Source: Amphimedon queenslandica
Lineage: Eukaryota; Porifera; Demospongiae; Haplosclerida; Niphatidae
Direction of reading: 5' to 3'
Assembly (NCBI RefSeq): GCF_000090795.2
Contig: NW_003546537.1
Location: 45,567-109,566 of the forward strand
DNA length: 64,000 nt
Part shown: positions 11,001 through 22,085 of the stretch, in pieces
Position numbering within the stretch: position 1 is the stretch's first letter
Layout of the letters: each line of letters opens with the position of its first letter
The notes under the pieces: generated by a model
The model's database searches: none
Seen by the model: only the letters and a program-made list of their open reading frames with translations
What the model was told of the DNA's origin: nothing
Translations under genes and position numbers: made by a program

Positions 11001-11525
11001 TAGTCATAGTGAAGTTGCCATAGGGAGAAATTTCACCATAGGTCCCACTATTTTTGATGTCCTCAATAAAACACGGCTTATAATAAAATTAAGTAAAAAA
11101 CACTCGGTACATTGGATAACAGTCACATCAATCTAGACATCTCAGCATAATAGCTGTTGTGGCATCAATGTAGAAGCTAGAGGGAGAAAAGATCTCAAAT
11201 CATACTAAAATGGATTATTGCAAAGAGTACCATTTTATAGACCTTCGAAAAAGAGCTTCATGAACCTAAAGTTTTTCTAGAATGGGGATTACTCAAATCT
11301 TAGAGTCATTAGACAGATGATTTTCTCGAGTCTTTTCTGAAGAATATCCCTGGATATCTATTTTTAACCCGTAACACTCCTAGTTTTTTTGACAATTTTT
11401 GTGGCCTCATTGAAATGTTAAGAAAAGGATCACATGATACCGGGCCGTTTCCAATCCCTTTTGTATACTGTATCTATGGCCTGATCCACATTTGATCTGC
11501 GTGGATCCGCATTTTCAGGCTCGCC
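8089..11525. mobile_element. Foldback element, arms about 1 kb, with nested hAT-like insert
   Basis: Outer arms pair in inverted orientation: AGATCAGGCTAAATTGCAGATGG (8099) with its complement at 10605-10628; CTGCAAGAATGATATCTATGC (8177) with its complement near 10535-10560; the GTGAATGTGATCC block (8405) with its complement near 10320-10335; GATATCTTTAACACA-like sequence (8490) with its complement near 10240; and the CATGAATCACCACT block (8578) with its complement near 10020. A third partial copy of the 8140-8260 block lies inverted at 9100-9265. The right end continues after the nested element at 11487 (GATCTGCGTGGATCCGC). The element separates two parts of the HECT-like coding sequence. 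No transposase ORF is visible. Confidence 0.75.
10630..11478. mobile_element. Non-autonomous hAT-like element, 849 bp
   Basis: Ends are GATACAGTAGTTTACAGGGATTGGAAAC on the left and, inverted, GATACAGTATACAAAAGGGATTGGAAAC on the right. The flanks GCCTGATC at 10622-10629 and 11479-11486 are identical, an 8-bp target duplication as in hAT elements. It lies inside the right end of the foldback and restores that end when removed. No ORF of note. Confidence 0.85.
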
Positions 11526-11640
11526 CCTCTTGAGGCTATCAGACATGCCAACCCGGATAGCAGAGAAGTACTCAATAATGCCCTGCCTGGACCATCATCC
11601 TCTAGTTTTGGGACACAATCCAGTGAGTTGACTAATAAAC
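11525..11640 (+). CDS. Pro-rich block of the HECT-like gene, right part
   Basis: The frame reads LEAIRHANPDSREVLNNALP followed by GPSSSSFGTQ and ends near a donor-like site after 11620. It continues the family linker from 7880-8040. The first residues directly follow the foldback end. Confidence 0.5.
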
Positions 11641-11959
11641 TGTGGGGCAATTATTTTGTAGTTTAATATTTAGTAATCTGTAACATTATGTGGCAACTAT
11701 TTTTTTAATTTGAGGAGGTGGGCCTTAGGTTTAAAAAGCCCAACATCTACTAGGAAACTTTGTTGAAATCAAAAACAATTTTAGTTGCAGCATTTTCAGG
11801 CCTTGAAAGTTAACACACACCACAAAGTTTTCATAGTGAAAGTTGGACTTTAGGTCAGTGAAGATCTGAGGGCCAAGCTTAAAACTTGTCGTTTTAGATC
11901 AAAAAACTATGCTACTTTACTATTATGTAGGAAGTTGGGATCGTTTTAGTCAAGCATAT

Positions 11960-12410
11960 ATAGATGTTGTATCTTCCATCACAAGAGCAAAGCATCAAGA
12001 TTCCATATTCAAGAGGAAGGGCTGTGACAGTAGCATTTCGTCAAAGAAAAGGAAGGTGTCCAGGTGGACACAATTTTATGTGCCTTGCAGAAAAAGACAG
12101 TGAAAGAGTGCCAACTACTGTTATAAAATGTGAAGCATTGGGCCTGTGATTCAAGCATATCACAATAGCCAATGTTGACTGCACCACAGAAGAGTTCCAG
12201 GAATTATTGTATCAGAATTTCACTAAGCTAAGAAAAACTGTGGGCTTCGAGCTGATGCGTTGCATCCCGTGTACAAGAGATCTCGAAGTCATCCCGTCTC
12301 CCTTTTGTCAGTCTCCACAACTTTTGCGTAGTAGGCTGGGTAGTGCAAGGATCTATATTAGGCCAATTCAGGCTAACATAAATATTGAATTTAGAATTGA
12401 TGTACACCCA
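11960..12410 (+). pseudogene. Conserved central block of the HECT-like gene
   Basis: The frame starts near 11998 (IPYSRGRAVTVAFRQRKGR), continues to LAEKDSERVPTTVIKCEALG, meets an in-frame TGA at 12147, then goes on with HITIANVDCTTEEFQELL, KLRKTVGFELMRC, and SARIYIRPIQANINIE. This order is the block that precedes the HECT N-lobe in the family. The TGA replaces what is an ordinary residue elsewhere and may be a CGA-to-TGA change. The end (DVHPA) is followed by a donor-like GTGAGT at 12413. Short ORFs in the other frames here are shadows. Confidence 0.6.
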
Positions 12411-12699
12411 GCAGTGAGTTTTAGCATCATTGTTATTCATTTGTGTTTTGTAATATACTATGTGACTGAAGTTTTCTGGAAATGTACTAAAAGAATTCCA
12501 TTTAATGAGGGTAAGGAAGCATGTGGCTGGTTGTAAAGGACTTCAGTAATTAAAAATGTTTAATTATACTGATAATTTTTGGTATGGTTGTTGATAATGA
12601 TGTTGATGATTTTAGTGATCTAGATTCCTCACCAAGTTAATCACCATTGTACTCCGAGCACAATTCGCCTTTACAAAATGATACTGAAGTATGTTGCTT

Positions 12700-13780
12700 C
12701 TGGTTGGTAATTCTATTTGATTTTAAATTTAGGCTTGTGTCAATGATGTCGCAGTAACAGTAGAGCCTATTGTACTTGCCACGTTTGCGTAGGTGCAGTT
12801 GTGTTGTCATTCTGTCCTTCTGTCCACACAGTTTATTTGATTTTTAAAAAATATCTTTTTGTCCGAGCAGTCTAGAGCTATATTTCTTCTTTTAGCAACA
12901 GATAAAGTTGCTTTCTTTCATCTAGTTATGCTCTTATAGCATGCAGTGGCACCAAAAGCTGTGAACTGCTAAACCGGGGGACCTCTCTCCAAGTGAGAGT
13001 TCATGTTTCACTCTACAGAGCCGAAATTTGCTTCAGAGGTACAAAATGCCATTTAACAAAAAACTAAACGAAAGATTTTTCCTAACTTCATTGATTGTGA
13101 GTTACAGTTGCTCAAAGTTTGTGATTTAGCCCCCCTTTGAAAATTTTTCAGATGTCACGGGACAAATCAGGAGCAATCAAACTCACTCAGTGTCTTTTAA
13201 GTATTAGGGAAAATTTATTGCTTCAGACGCTAAAATAAATTTCAACTTTTCTTCTTTCTTCTACCCATGTGCCATATCATTTAGCTAGTTCTTGACCACG
13301 CCCATAGCTTATTTTACTTATCATTATAACTATGCAGTCAGTAATATTTTTTTCAAATTGCTTAAAATATCACAATACAAGTAACACATATCACTCCAGT
13401 GGATTCCAGTGGGCGAGTCCATTGCACCATGGTGCTTCATGGTTCCGTATGTGCTTCTGGTAGTGAAATTCAGAGCCACAATGTGTAAGTATTTTATGAT
13501 TTTAAACTCTCAACTACTTATATCAACGCATAGAATTGCACCTATTACTGATACTCAAAGTAAAGAGTTTGAAAGCATCACCGAAATAGCTGAACACTTA
13601 CAAGGACTCACTTCTACTGATGAACATGAGATATTTTCTCGCTGTTAGGAGAAGTGATGTGCTCTCATCAACTCTCTGCGGGATAGATAGAAGGGCATTT
13701 TTCCCCAATAAACTATTTGAAGTAATGCACACTATGTTAATAGTTATCATTTTTGCTCAGATTAGCTTTTTAGGACAGTA
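12700..13780. other. Intron-like or intergenic stretch of the HECT-like gene
   Basis: No conserved block between the acidic linker (about 12590-12690) and the N-lobe exon at 13785. A 79-codon ORF at 13409 ends in an acidic stretch (QSKEFESITEIAEHLQ) that may be another small exon, but I cannot place it in the family. Confidence 0.4.
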
Positions 13781-13784
13781 GGCA

Positions 13785-13912
13785 CAGGATGGTGGTGGCC
13801 CAAGGAAGAAATTTTTTAGAGTACTTGCTATCAGCATGAAGGATACAATGTGTGGGGGGCGAAATGGATTATATGTATTTAGACATATGTATGAAATTCA
13901 GGTAAATATTTT
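13785..13912 (+). CDS. HECT N-lobe exon 1 of the HECT-like gene
   Basis: The frame starts GGPRKKFFRVLAISMKDTM and runs to a donor-like site after EIQ (13911, G|GTAAAT). In the family the motif G-G-P-R-R-E-F-F-R-L-L opens the HECT N-lobe. It lies in the same direction as, and downstream of, the central block. Confidence 0.65.
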
Positions 13913-14559
13913 GCACAAATATTTGTATGAAATTTATGGTTATAGTCAGTTCAAGTTGAGTTGTCACAGGAAGTAAATCAATTTTTGCATCATCAAAACG
14001 TCACTACTAGCCACACCCAGAAATGGTGGTAGAGTGCAAGCAAGCTCTTTCATTGAGTGTTTCTTCACCTCTAAGACTCTTTGTCATCTGTTTTATCCTT
14101 GCTTTGGATACTACTACTTTTAATTATCATTGGCTGGACCTTTTTCTGTTATAAAGTTGACAAAGACCTCGGATACGGAAGATATGAACCTAGATTGAGG
14201 ATGATGAAGAATAACTAAAACCAAGAAGGCTGTAGACAGATGTAGCAGTATGTTTCCAGTAGCAAGGTCTGCTAGTTGAAATGCAAATCATATTCACGAG
14301 TGTGATGTAGCCTACACGTAATGATTCATCATGGCGACTCCCTTTGAACTAGAGTCGAAGAACCCATTCAGAACCTTCCAGAGTACCGAAAGACTCAGAA
14401 ATTGGTACAGATTTTCTGAAAAACCCGTTTTGCAAGTATACTAAATTTCAGGTTGCTAGCATTAGTGATTTAAAAAATTATAAGGGGTGGTACTTGGGCA
14501 ACTCAACTTGAACCGACTATAATTAATATTAAACAGACTAATAAATTTTTGAAGACTGG

Positions 14560-14700
14560 AATGCTTTTAGTGATGTTGGTAGCTCAGGGTGGTGGGGGTA
14601 TCCTTTCTTTGCCAAGTGTGTTTTTGATGATGTCTGTGGCGACGATATTTCTAAGTTAGAGGTGGATATTGGTACTGTTGGAGATGAGGAGGCATAGACG
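14560..14700 (+). CDS. HECT N-lobe exon 2 of the HECT-like gene
   Basis: The frame gives LVAQGGGGYPFFAKCVFDD then VCGDDISKLEVDIGTVGDEE, ending with TAG at 14696. The QGG-G-PFF-P-F-Y-CG pattern is that of the N-lobe helix region in the G2/M-phase type HECT proteins. The stop may be an exon border (no clean donor) or a true break. Confidence 0.6.
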
Positions 14701-15784
14701 TTGTTACAAAAAGTATTTATTATTGATTTAAGGTACTTTTGGATGAAATTTTACTATATTTTTAATTGCTGCCATTTTATAGTAATGAAAAAGTTGTACA
14801 ACTTGTGCTACTTTTAAATTTTTACCATGCACTGTTTAGAAGTTATAGATCATTGAACTTTAAATATTAAAAAAAATTCCTGCATAACTTTTCATTCTTT
14901 ATACGCCATCTTTGATCTTGTGCAATTTCTGGATACCTCTGCATATTATAAAACTGGCAGGAAAAATTAATTGCGAGGTAGGGTTAAGCTATGATGTCTT
15001 ATTAGTGAAACCATTAATAAAAATGGCCACCAGTATGTATTTACTGACTATTGTTTATTTAGCTGTTTCATCTGGTGAATGCAGGCTCTATGAAGCTCTA
15101 AAGCTTGCAATCATGGCATAATGAAGGCAAACACTCAATCAAGTTTGTATGCAGTAAATGCTTTTGTGATGCACCGATGTTTAAAAGTCAACAAAACTTA
15201 TGAGAGATTGCAGCCCATTTTGCGAAACTTAAAAAACTTTTGCCAAATGATGCAACATATGTCAATAGAAAATGATATTATAAACACGATGATATGTGAA
15301 CATAATTGACAAAAGGTACCTTATGGCGGATAGGAAAATTTGTCTTTATAGCCTAAAAAATCCAACTTCCTGAGCTCCATTTATCATGAAATTACTCCAG
15401 AGGATGCAAAAAGTTACTATATAACTTTTAGAAACAATTGTTGACCAGCAGAGCACTCACAGGTTGTTATTTTTTATTATAATGATGAGTTTTAAAATCC
15501 ATCATAAGGTACCTTTTGTCAATTATGGTCACATATTACTAAAAATTAAAGTACTCTCATCATGTTCAAGAATTCTTCACTCAGTTTTCATTCATTTTAC
15601 AAAGTTTAGTAAAGCTTATTGGATCTCACTATTGAGAAAAAAAATTGAAAATATTATATATTGTAGAAAAAGTATAAAGAAAACAATTTGTGTCCAGAAA
15701 TCTAAATTGTGCGTTCAGCCCGTTGTACCTTAATTTCATATTCCCGATCTTTTAGATTGAAATGGAACAAGATAATAAATCATT

Positions 15785-16000
15785 GCAACAGGTATTAATG
15801 GAGTCATATGATAGAAATTGCTAATGCTGGCTACACCAAGCTGATCGCCTCTCTGTCCACACAAGACAAGAAAGATATTCAAAGAGCAATTGCTCTACAA
15901 TACACTATACTACAGTGTATAACTGAACTAGAACAGTTTAAACATGGATTGTCTTCCATGCAATATCTAGATATTGTTGGAGCTAATCGAGAGGCACCCA
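15785..16000 (+). CDS. HECT N-lobe to C-lobe linker exon, cut by a MITE
   Basis: The frame EIANAGYTKLIASLSTQDKK, then ALQYTILQCITELEQFKHGL and SSMQYLDIVG, matches the helical segment just before the C-lobe in the same family. At 15999 a CAGAGGCAGATCTAG terminus starts and the homology stops. The codons before ATG 15808 are also in family context, so that ATG is not a true start. The C-lobe with the catalytic cysteine is not found downstream. Confidence 0.6.
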
Positions 16001-16990
16001 GAGGCAGATCTAGGGGGGTTCCATGGGTTCCATGGAACCCCCCCTTGGAGAAAAAAAATCTCAATACTTTTTAAATGATATTTATGTGATAATATACAGT
16101 TTAGTGCTGGGCGATATATCAAAACTCACGATATTTAATCGATATAATGCGGTATCGATACTTATCAATATCAAAAAAATTTGAAGAAAATATCGATAAC
16201 GAGGCCACGCCCACAAAATGGTGACATAACCTTAATAAATGGTTAATTAACTATAGGAGTAACATCTCGAAAATTACTAAAATGTATTTTCTTGGAAAGT
16301 AGATGAAGTAGCTGAAGTATATGAAGCCAAAGAAGGTTTTTAATGCTTTTCAATAATAATTGTTCTCAGAAATAGCTTTATTTAGCAATTTTAGTAATAT
16401 TAAAGTTAATGGGTGTGGCTTAATAACTTATCGATAAAAAATATCGATATCCTCATTTTTAAGCAATATCGTATCATATCGTATCGTTTCAAAATTTTCA
16501 ATATCGCCTAGCACTAATACAGTTATCACCTCTAATCTTTGCAAATTCTAATGACAGAGACATCTGAGAGAGTTCAAATAAAATAGCTAGTGTATTATAG
16601 ATCGATAGTCTTCTTAGTCAAGCAGCCAAATGGACTTGTTTTAATTACAGCATGCACCACCTAGCTATTATAGCAGCACACATGTTTCTGGTTAATGGTC
16701 CTCAAGGAAGTCAATTACTTCAATTACAAGCTACTTTTCTAAAAGAAATTGACTGTAGATGACTTTGCATAGTTACATCCTACGAGAATGGCCTTTTCCT
16801 TCATGTTGGGAGATAATTAAGCAGATTAGCTACACTAATATAATAAAAGTAATGTTTATGGTTATCAATAAAATGCCTTTTATCTGAAAATCACGTCACA
16901 TGGCCGCGCAAAAAAGGGGGTGTGGCCATAAATTGGCGCACTTCGCACACCATTGTCACCCCCCTTTTTATTTTCTAGATCTACCTCTAG
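15999..16990. mobile_element. hAT-like MITE, composite, with nested MITE
   Basis: The left end CAGAGGCAGATCTAG and the inverted right end CTAGAGGTAGATCTAG resemble the CAGNGGCGGATCTA ends of the element at 25869. The right inner part (GGGTGTGGCC...TTGGCGCACTTCGC, 16916-16950) matches the inner part of the element at 43260. A C-rich palindrome (GGTTCCATGG-GTTCCATGGAACC) lies at 16018. No target duplication is readable, so borders are less sure. It is interrupted by the element at 16102-16516. Confidence 0.5.
16102..16516. mobile_element. hAT-type MITE, 415 bp
   Basis: Ends TAGTGCTGGGCGATAT and, inverted, TAGTGCTAGGCGATAT. Identical 8-bp flanks ATACAGTT at 16094-16101 and 16517-16524. The ends contain many ATATCGATA-type subrepeats. 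The TAGTGCTGGGCGATA terminus is familiar from hAT MITEs of many animals. Confidence 0.9.
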
Positions 16991-17144
16991 TACATCTTCC
17001 GTTTGTTATCAAAAGAAACGAGAAAATGACTGCAAGTAATTTGCTTTTTGTGACACTTGATTATCTCTTTTTGATAAACAAAATTCAAGACTTGCTTAAA
17101 AATATCATATTCACAACTGATTGAGGGACAAATATGAGAAGTAA

Positions 17145-17395
17145 GGAATAGAAGTTTATATACATTTACTTCATGTTGTGATCCACGATAAGGAAATTCA
17201 AGCGCCACTGCCTCATTACCAAGATAATGAACTAAAGTGTACTGTGAGTCCTCCAGGAGCTGGTATGCACTATGCTGAAAGTCCTTTAACAATCTATTAG
17301 GAGTATCTATGTGAAAATACATTTTCCTGACTTCAGGATTACGCTTTGGTAGCTCTTGTACTCCTCTACTGCACCAACGATATCCATCAATCCAT
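17145..17395 (-). CDS. Exon of an unclassified repeat-associated ORF
   Basis: On the minus strand the frame DGYRWCSRGVQELPKRNPEV leads to YFHIDTPNRLLKDFQHSAYQ and LVHYLGNEAVALEFPYRG, about 75 residues. A DGYRW...P-x2-NP...Y-F...F..HAY...HY-GDE pattern recurs, by my recall, in ORFs of metazoan repeat families, but I cannot name the domain. It is preceded by an acceptor-like TTTTGTAG. The 3' side runs into a non-conserved frame near 17150. No partner exon is visible; the assembly gap lies 160 bp upstream. Confidence 0.4.
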
Positions 17396-17605
17396 CAATC
17401 CTCTACAAAATTAATACTTTATTCAATGATTGTAGTCATTAATACCTTATAATGCTTCACTAATACAAAGCAAAGTGTAAGGCGAAGTGTTAATATCAAA
17501 AGAAATTTAAATTTGAGTATTAATTTATTTGTCTAAACTTTCATTACTTAATAAAGTCTTATCACATTCGAATAATTAAAAGAACAAAAAATTTAAAAAA
17601 CAAGA

Positions 17606-17902
17606 NNNNNNNNNNNNNNNNNNNNNNNNNNNNNNNNNNNNNNNNNNNNNNNNNNNNNNNNNNNNNNNNNNNNNNNNNNNNNNNNNNNNNNNNNNNNNNN
17701 NNNNNNNNNNNNNNNNNNNNNNNNNNNNNNNNNNNNNNNNNNNNNNNNNNNNNNNNNNNNNNNNNNNNNNNNNNNNNNNNNNNNNNNNNNNNNNNNNNNN
17801 NNNNNNNNNNNNNNNNNNNNNNNNNNNNNNNNNNNNNNNNNNNNNNNNNNNNNNNNNNNNNNNNNNNNNNNNNNNNNNNNNNNNNNNNNNNNNNNNNNNN
17901 NN
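17606..17902. other. Assembly gap (297 N)
   Basis: A run of N. Apparent ORFs through it on the minus strand are artefacts. Confidence 0.99.
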
Positions 17903-18562
17903 TATTATTGTTCTGTGTTTTTGAATAAAATAATTCATTACACACTTGATATATGCAAGATTAATACCTTCTCGTAGCTGGAAACCTCCACTAAGTATTG
18001 CAATTTGATTCCAAGCATAGCTAGCCTAGCTAGGTAAAAAATACTTGCTGTTCCCAGTTCTGAGATCTGAGCATGTGCGACCACGCCCAAATTTTGGAGC
18101 ACATGCCACATGCTTCTTTAATTAATAAAATGGCGGCATGAGGTAAGCTGGTGCGATCCAAAAGTCACAGTATCACTGCTTCCTTTCTTGGAGAATGATT
18201 CTAGGGGACAAGGACCTGCGCATACCCTGTTAGAGTAGAATGGTGTAAGAATTAGCCTTCTATCACCAGGCAAGATCGACATATCGACCGACAACTGGAT
18301 TGACAGGACTTTCCTGATGATGAAGATGAAAAAAGGTGGCTGAACAAAACGGCTGGTTTGCAGACTTTTGATTTTTCTCCCAGAAAAGGTCTAGAACCAT
18401 GCTATTGGTACCATTGGAGTCCTCTGGTCAAGATAAGGTCCTCTAAGAAGTCTGGTAAGCATAGGAGCTCGTTTTCTCGGTATAGCAAGGCTGCAAAAGT
18501 CGTGGCAGCCATTTTGTTTGGGGGTGAATCCTACTTAGTAACGCTACCGCGTTACTAATATT
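17903..18562 (+). repeat. Dispersed repeat, copy A
   Basis: This stretch is repeated in the same orientation at 49530-50217. Shared blocks: CACACTTGATA, GATTAATACCTTCT, TAGCTG-AAACCTCCACTA, CAGATCTGAGCATG, CCCAAATTTTGGAGCACATG, ACAACTGGATTGACAGGA, and TGGAGTCCTCTGGTCAAGAT. Both copies end with the perfect hairpin TAGTAACGCTACCGCGTTACTA (18537-18558) followed by ATATT. A shared 66-89-codon open frame (WLNKTAGL, then SGKHRSSFSRYSKAAKVVAA) ends at the hairpin. It has no known domain, and its conservation may just be sequence identity. The left border is hidden by the gap. Class unknown. Confidence 0.75.
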
Positions 18563-20234
18563 AAGGTAGGTGAAGTGTTATCTATAAGTTGATAGATCTG
18601 CCTGCTTTTGCTGGTGATTGGGCCTTAATAAAAAAATACTGGTATCCTTTCGGCCGATGTGGTGCCTCAGATATAATAATATCATTTCTTTTCTCCCTGA
18701 ATATAGATAATGCTTCTTCAATAGATAAAACTCTCTTAGCTGTTGCCATCTGTTCTGTAATTCCTCGATTTCTTTAATCCACAAAAAATACATGTGTCTT
18801 GTCACTTAATTTCCGTATTTGCCCGTTAACACCGGAATGATCTGCATTCTAGGTACACGCCCGCTCACATTTCGTGCTCACGCTCTTTTTTCATGTGTGG
18901 AAGAATTTGTAAAGATCCGCATTTTAGTAACGCCCTGAAGAAATCGATGCATTAATAAGGCGATGCGTTTTGCACATCGCTGCACAATACCTATGGCCAC
19001 ACCACCATTCCATTGTTACACAATTGCTTGAGATTTTAGTCCACCATGGCATTCCATATAATAACTATAAAACTTCTTAGTTTGAAGACTTTCCCGCTTC
19101 GGAAATTTAAAGTAAAACTTATTTGCAACAGAATGGTGTGTAAATACCGTACGGGTATACAATTCCTTGTGGTATATAATTTCACGGATGTCGGGAGTTC
19201 TTAACAACGAAAATTAATACCCCAGATATTCTCACTGTGCATACGCAGCACGTGAAAATCAATGACTTAATGAAAGTGCACATGCAAAAACGCAAAACTT
19301 AACCCCATCGAAATTAAAGAATTAAGAACTTTTCTTCAGAACACGAAATTTTATACCCTTGAAATTTTATACCTGTACTGTAGTCAGTGGAAATTTTTGT
19401 AACCTGAGCTTTCAAAAATCAATAAATTCAGCACTCGTGGTTGCAATACACCATGCATGAAAAGCAATCAGTTCTGCATAACAAGCATCTTACACTCATG
19501 GACTCAGAAAAAACACTAAATGTCAGGATAATGCTACTAAACATCTTACAAGCACAGGAAATATTTTAAAGCAATATTTATCATTGTCATTTGCCTCAAA
19601 TGCCATGCTTGCCACCTGAAAGTAAGAAATATGTAAAAATTGCATCTCCACTTCCATTCACAAGACTTCTAGAAAGCCTTCGGTGCCAAATAAAGTCCAG
19701 TCGCCATACTAGATAGACTATTATTGCTCTTCAAATAAAGGTGACAAGATTCCTCTATTCTTCATCATTACTCGTTGCTATAGTAATTTTAATGAATATC
19801 ATTAAATTGAAATGACAGCAAGTTCCATTGCAATTTCCGGACATGATGTCCCAAAATATGCAGTCATCCTTACATATATCCTCCATACTACAATCCGTAA
19901 TTGTAAACCACAGGAGTCCCTTTACTTGTATGGAGTCAAGCAAGTCAACGTCTATAGATTGTGAGCAAAGCCATCCACACAGATTGTTAACTTGCTATGA
20001 CATTCATTATAAACCTACGGCACTATCAAGAGGCGGCTGTATGCTCACTTCTGGGATCACTTTCTACTACATTTCTCACCTGATTCTCCTTGCACATTCT
20101 ACTACATTTGTCCCTGTACTTCCTGTCATCTCCAATAATCACTCATGCAAACTCTTAATTCACTTATTCATTTTATTTATTTACTTTCATTCCTTTTTTC
20201 AGGCTGCAACACATGTTGTTGCTGTCCTTCAGTA
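18563..20234. other. No firm gene
   Basis: Only short ORFs. The minus-strand frame around 19755-19990 (LLWFTITDCSMEDICKDDC) has clustered cysteines and could be a decayed exon, but I do not recognise it. The rest is AT-rich unique-looking sequence. Confidence 0.4.
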
Positions 20235-20437
20235 CACTGTATTAAATACAGTGTTATTGCAACACCTGTAAGGGTGTGATGGCTATCCTTTAACTTTGAC
20301 ACAAGTTGTAGTGTTGTAGTAACACCCCTCTTTCAATAGAACAACACCAAGCTAAATTGATTCAACACCCCTATAGTAAACAACACCCAAATTTGTGACA
20401 CCCACGAGTGTATGCCAACACCTCAGTTTTAACAGTG
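20235..20437. mobile_element. CACTA/EnSpm-type MITE, 203 bp
   Basis: Ends CACTGTATTAAA and, inverted, CACTGTTAAAACTGAGG; the flanking dinucleotide TA is present on both sides (20233-20234 and 20438-20439). The inner sequence carries a subterminal motif AACACC/GGTGTT at least nine times in both orientations, as expected of CACTA-like ends. It has no ORF and would depend on a transposase in trans. Confidence 0.75.
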
Positions 20438-20490
20438 TACCCTCTGTCCTTTTTCTCTAGTCTGCCTATATCTGTCTTGTACTGTTAAGT

Positions 20491-20512
20491 TAATAATAAT
20501 AATAATAATAAA
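20491..20512. repeat. (AAT)n microsatellite
   Basis: Seven AAT units. Confidence 0.9.
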
Positions 20513-21356
20513 CATTATTTTCTTCCTTAGGGATATCTGATCTCTGCGATGTAATTTCCCTGGTACTTTTCAAGCGTAAAAAACTGCCATTGGACTTCAC
20601 CATTTAATACTTATCCTTCTTAATACTTAATTAATTTTTATTTTGTTAAAATTGTATGATACACTATCCAACCTAAGGAATGTACTTATAATTACAATAT
20701 CCAAGAAACCAGTAAATAGAGATGTACTTAGGTGTCTTGTGAAGGGTAGTACATTGTGATTATGAAATGTAATGAACTCCTGTGTGAACTATTTGATTCC
20801 AGACGATGATCTGTAACAAAATTTTTTTTCCAGGACAAAAAATTATTTTAGCTCTATACTTCCACGTGTATTATAAATGTGACCATAATTGACAAAAGGG
20901 CCCTTATGGCGCATTATTAAATTTATCAGTATAGTGATAATAAGTCAACTCGCTCGTTGTTGGTCAAAAAATAGCTTTTTGCACTAAGTGATTATAGAGA
21001 CCATAAGCTATCATTTGATGCCAAAGACGCTGCTATACTCCTTGCAGTTCTTGAGAAAGAAGATACTAGATCCTCCAACCATTACAGTGCATGGAGTTCG
21101 TCAAATGGGCCATTACACGGAGGTAAGCGGGGCGTCATGGCAATGATAGGCATCTTACCATGGTTACAAGGGACTATAAACCATCACTATCTCTGTAGAA
21201 GTATGGAGAAGGCAAGGCAAATTGACCTTGTACTACACAAGGAGCAAGGTAGAAAGGCTAACATTACAAGCTAGAGATGCTACAAGTAAACGTTATAACA
21301 CCCCCGCTAGGGATACAAATGCAATTTATCCCGCAGCGGGGGTGTTATCAACATAT
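20513..21356. other. No gene; small hairpin repeat at the right end
   Basis: Mostly non-coding. At 21295-21350 a hairpin repeat (TAACACCCCCGCTAGGGATAC against GCAGCGGGGGTGTTATC) precedes the TIR element; a relative lies at 21962-22085. Confidence 0.5.
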
Positions 21357-21961
21357 TTGTGTAGTAGTGAGTGGGCGTATCAAAGGTGCACACCAATGCG
21401 CATGCTCAGTAGCACCACACCTCGTGGTAAAATGGTAGCAATGGAGGTCAGGAGGCTCACAAAAAGGTACTTTTACCAACTGATTAATATAATCTTACTA
21501 TTTTCAGGCTATAATGTCTGGAAGAGGTCCAGAACAGAGATCCTGCGCTTGCTGATTGGCCATGTATCGATCATACCTTCCCCGGCTTTCTATATTTACT
21601 GTTGAGGCTTGGTTAACCATTGATTTCAACGCGGAAGGAAAGCAGTGAAACTCTGCCTGCATGAATTATTACTCTGTGAATCGATCAGAAGTTTTCTGCA
21701 CTCCCGCGACTCAATTGTTCCGACTTTGTACCCGCTGTCCGTTCCCGCGGGCCACTGGACCTAGGCCAGACTTTATTGCAAGCTTTATTGACAGTTGACG
21801 TACAATAATGTTGTTTCTTATATTTTATTTTAAGAGATTTTTGCTGTCAACCCACAGGACTACAAATAAAACCACAGGGAGTGTTACAAATGAAAGCTGT
21901 GTTACATCACATTTGTAACCACAGGCGGTGCCTTTGATACGCCCACTCACTATTATACAAG
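21357..21961. mobile_element. TIR element, tandem copy 1
   Basis: The ends TTGTGTAGTAGTGAGTGGGCGTATCAAAGGTGC and, inverted, CTTGTATAATAGTGAGTGGGCGTATCAAAGGCAC are near-identical; only the core GAGTGGGCGTATCAAAGG is exact. The body has the markers GCAATGGAGG, AGGAGGCTCA, AAAAAGGTACTTT and CATTGACAGTTGA-like sequence, all found again in copy 2. Short ORFs inside have no family match. An internal TTTCAGGCTATAAT looks like an acceptor site, so a decayed gene is possible. Confidence 0.75.
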
Positions 21962-22085
21962 TAAACATAATGACACCCCCACTGGGGATACATCGCATTT
22001 GTGTGACCAAGCCAGAGGGCCACAGGCCCAAGGGCGAGGTCATACAAATTTGATGCATCCCGCAACGGGGGTGTTATCAACATAT

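Larger units (their letters stand above)
6839..16000 (+). pseudogene. HECT E3 ligase-like gene, multi-exon, broken
   Basis: Eight or more coding blocks in one direction match a HECT-type family that I recall as abundant in sponges and cnidarians. In order: a coiled-coil N-terminus (6839-6935), a Ser-rich linker (6979-7163), a Pro-rich block (about 7880-8040) resuming at 11525-11640, a basic block (11960-12410), an acidic linker (about 12590-12690), and three HECT N-lobe blocks (13785-13912, 14560-14700, 15785-16000). HECT proteins move ubiquitin from an E2 to substrates through a C-lobe cysteine. No C-lobe is seen before the gap at 17606. In-frame stops (for example at 12147 and after SSPS near 12636), a foldback in the Pro-rich block and a MITE after 15998 show that this copy is not functional. 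Separate entries describe the blocks. Confidence 0.6.

Noticed and set aside
17562-17945. Minus-strand ORFs of 120 and 127 codons
   Set aside because: They run through the assembly gap.
19828-20271. 147-codon + strand ORF
   Set aside because: No motif, unusual composition, and its end runs into a CACTA-like MITE; the opposite strand has a slightly better Cys-rich frame.
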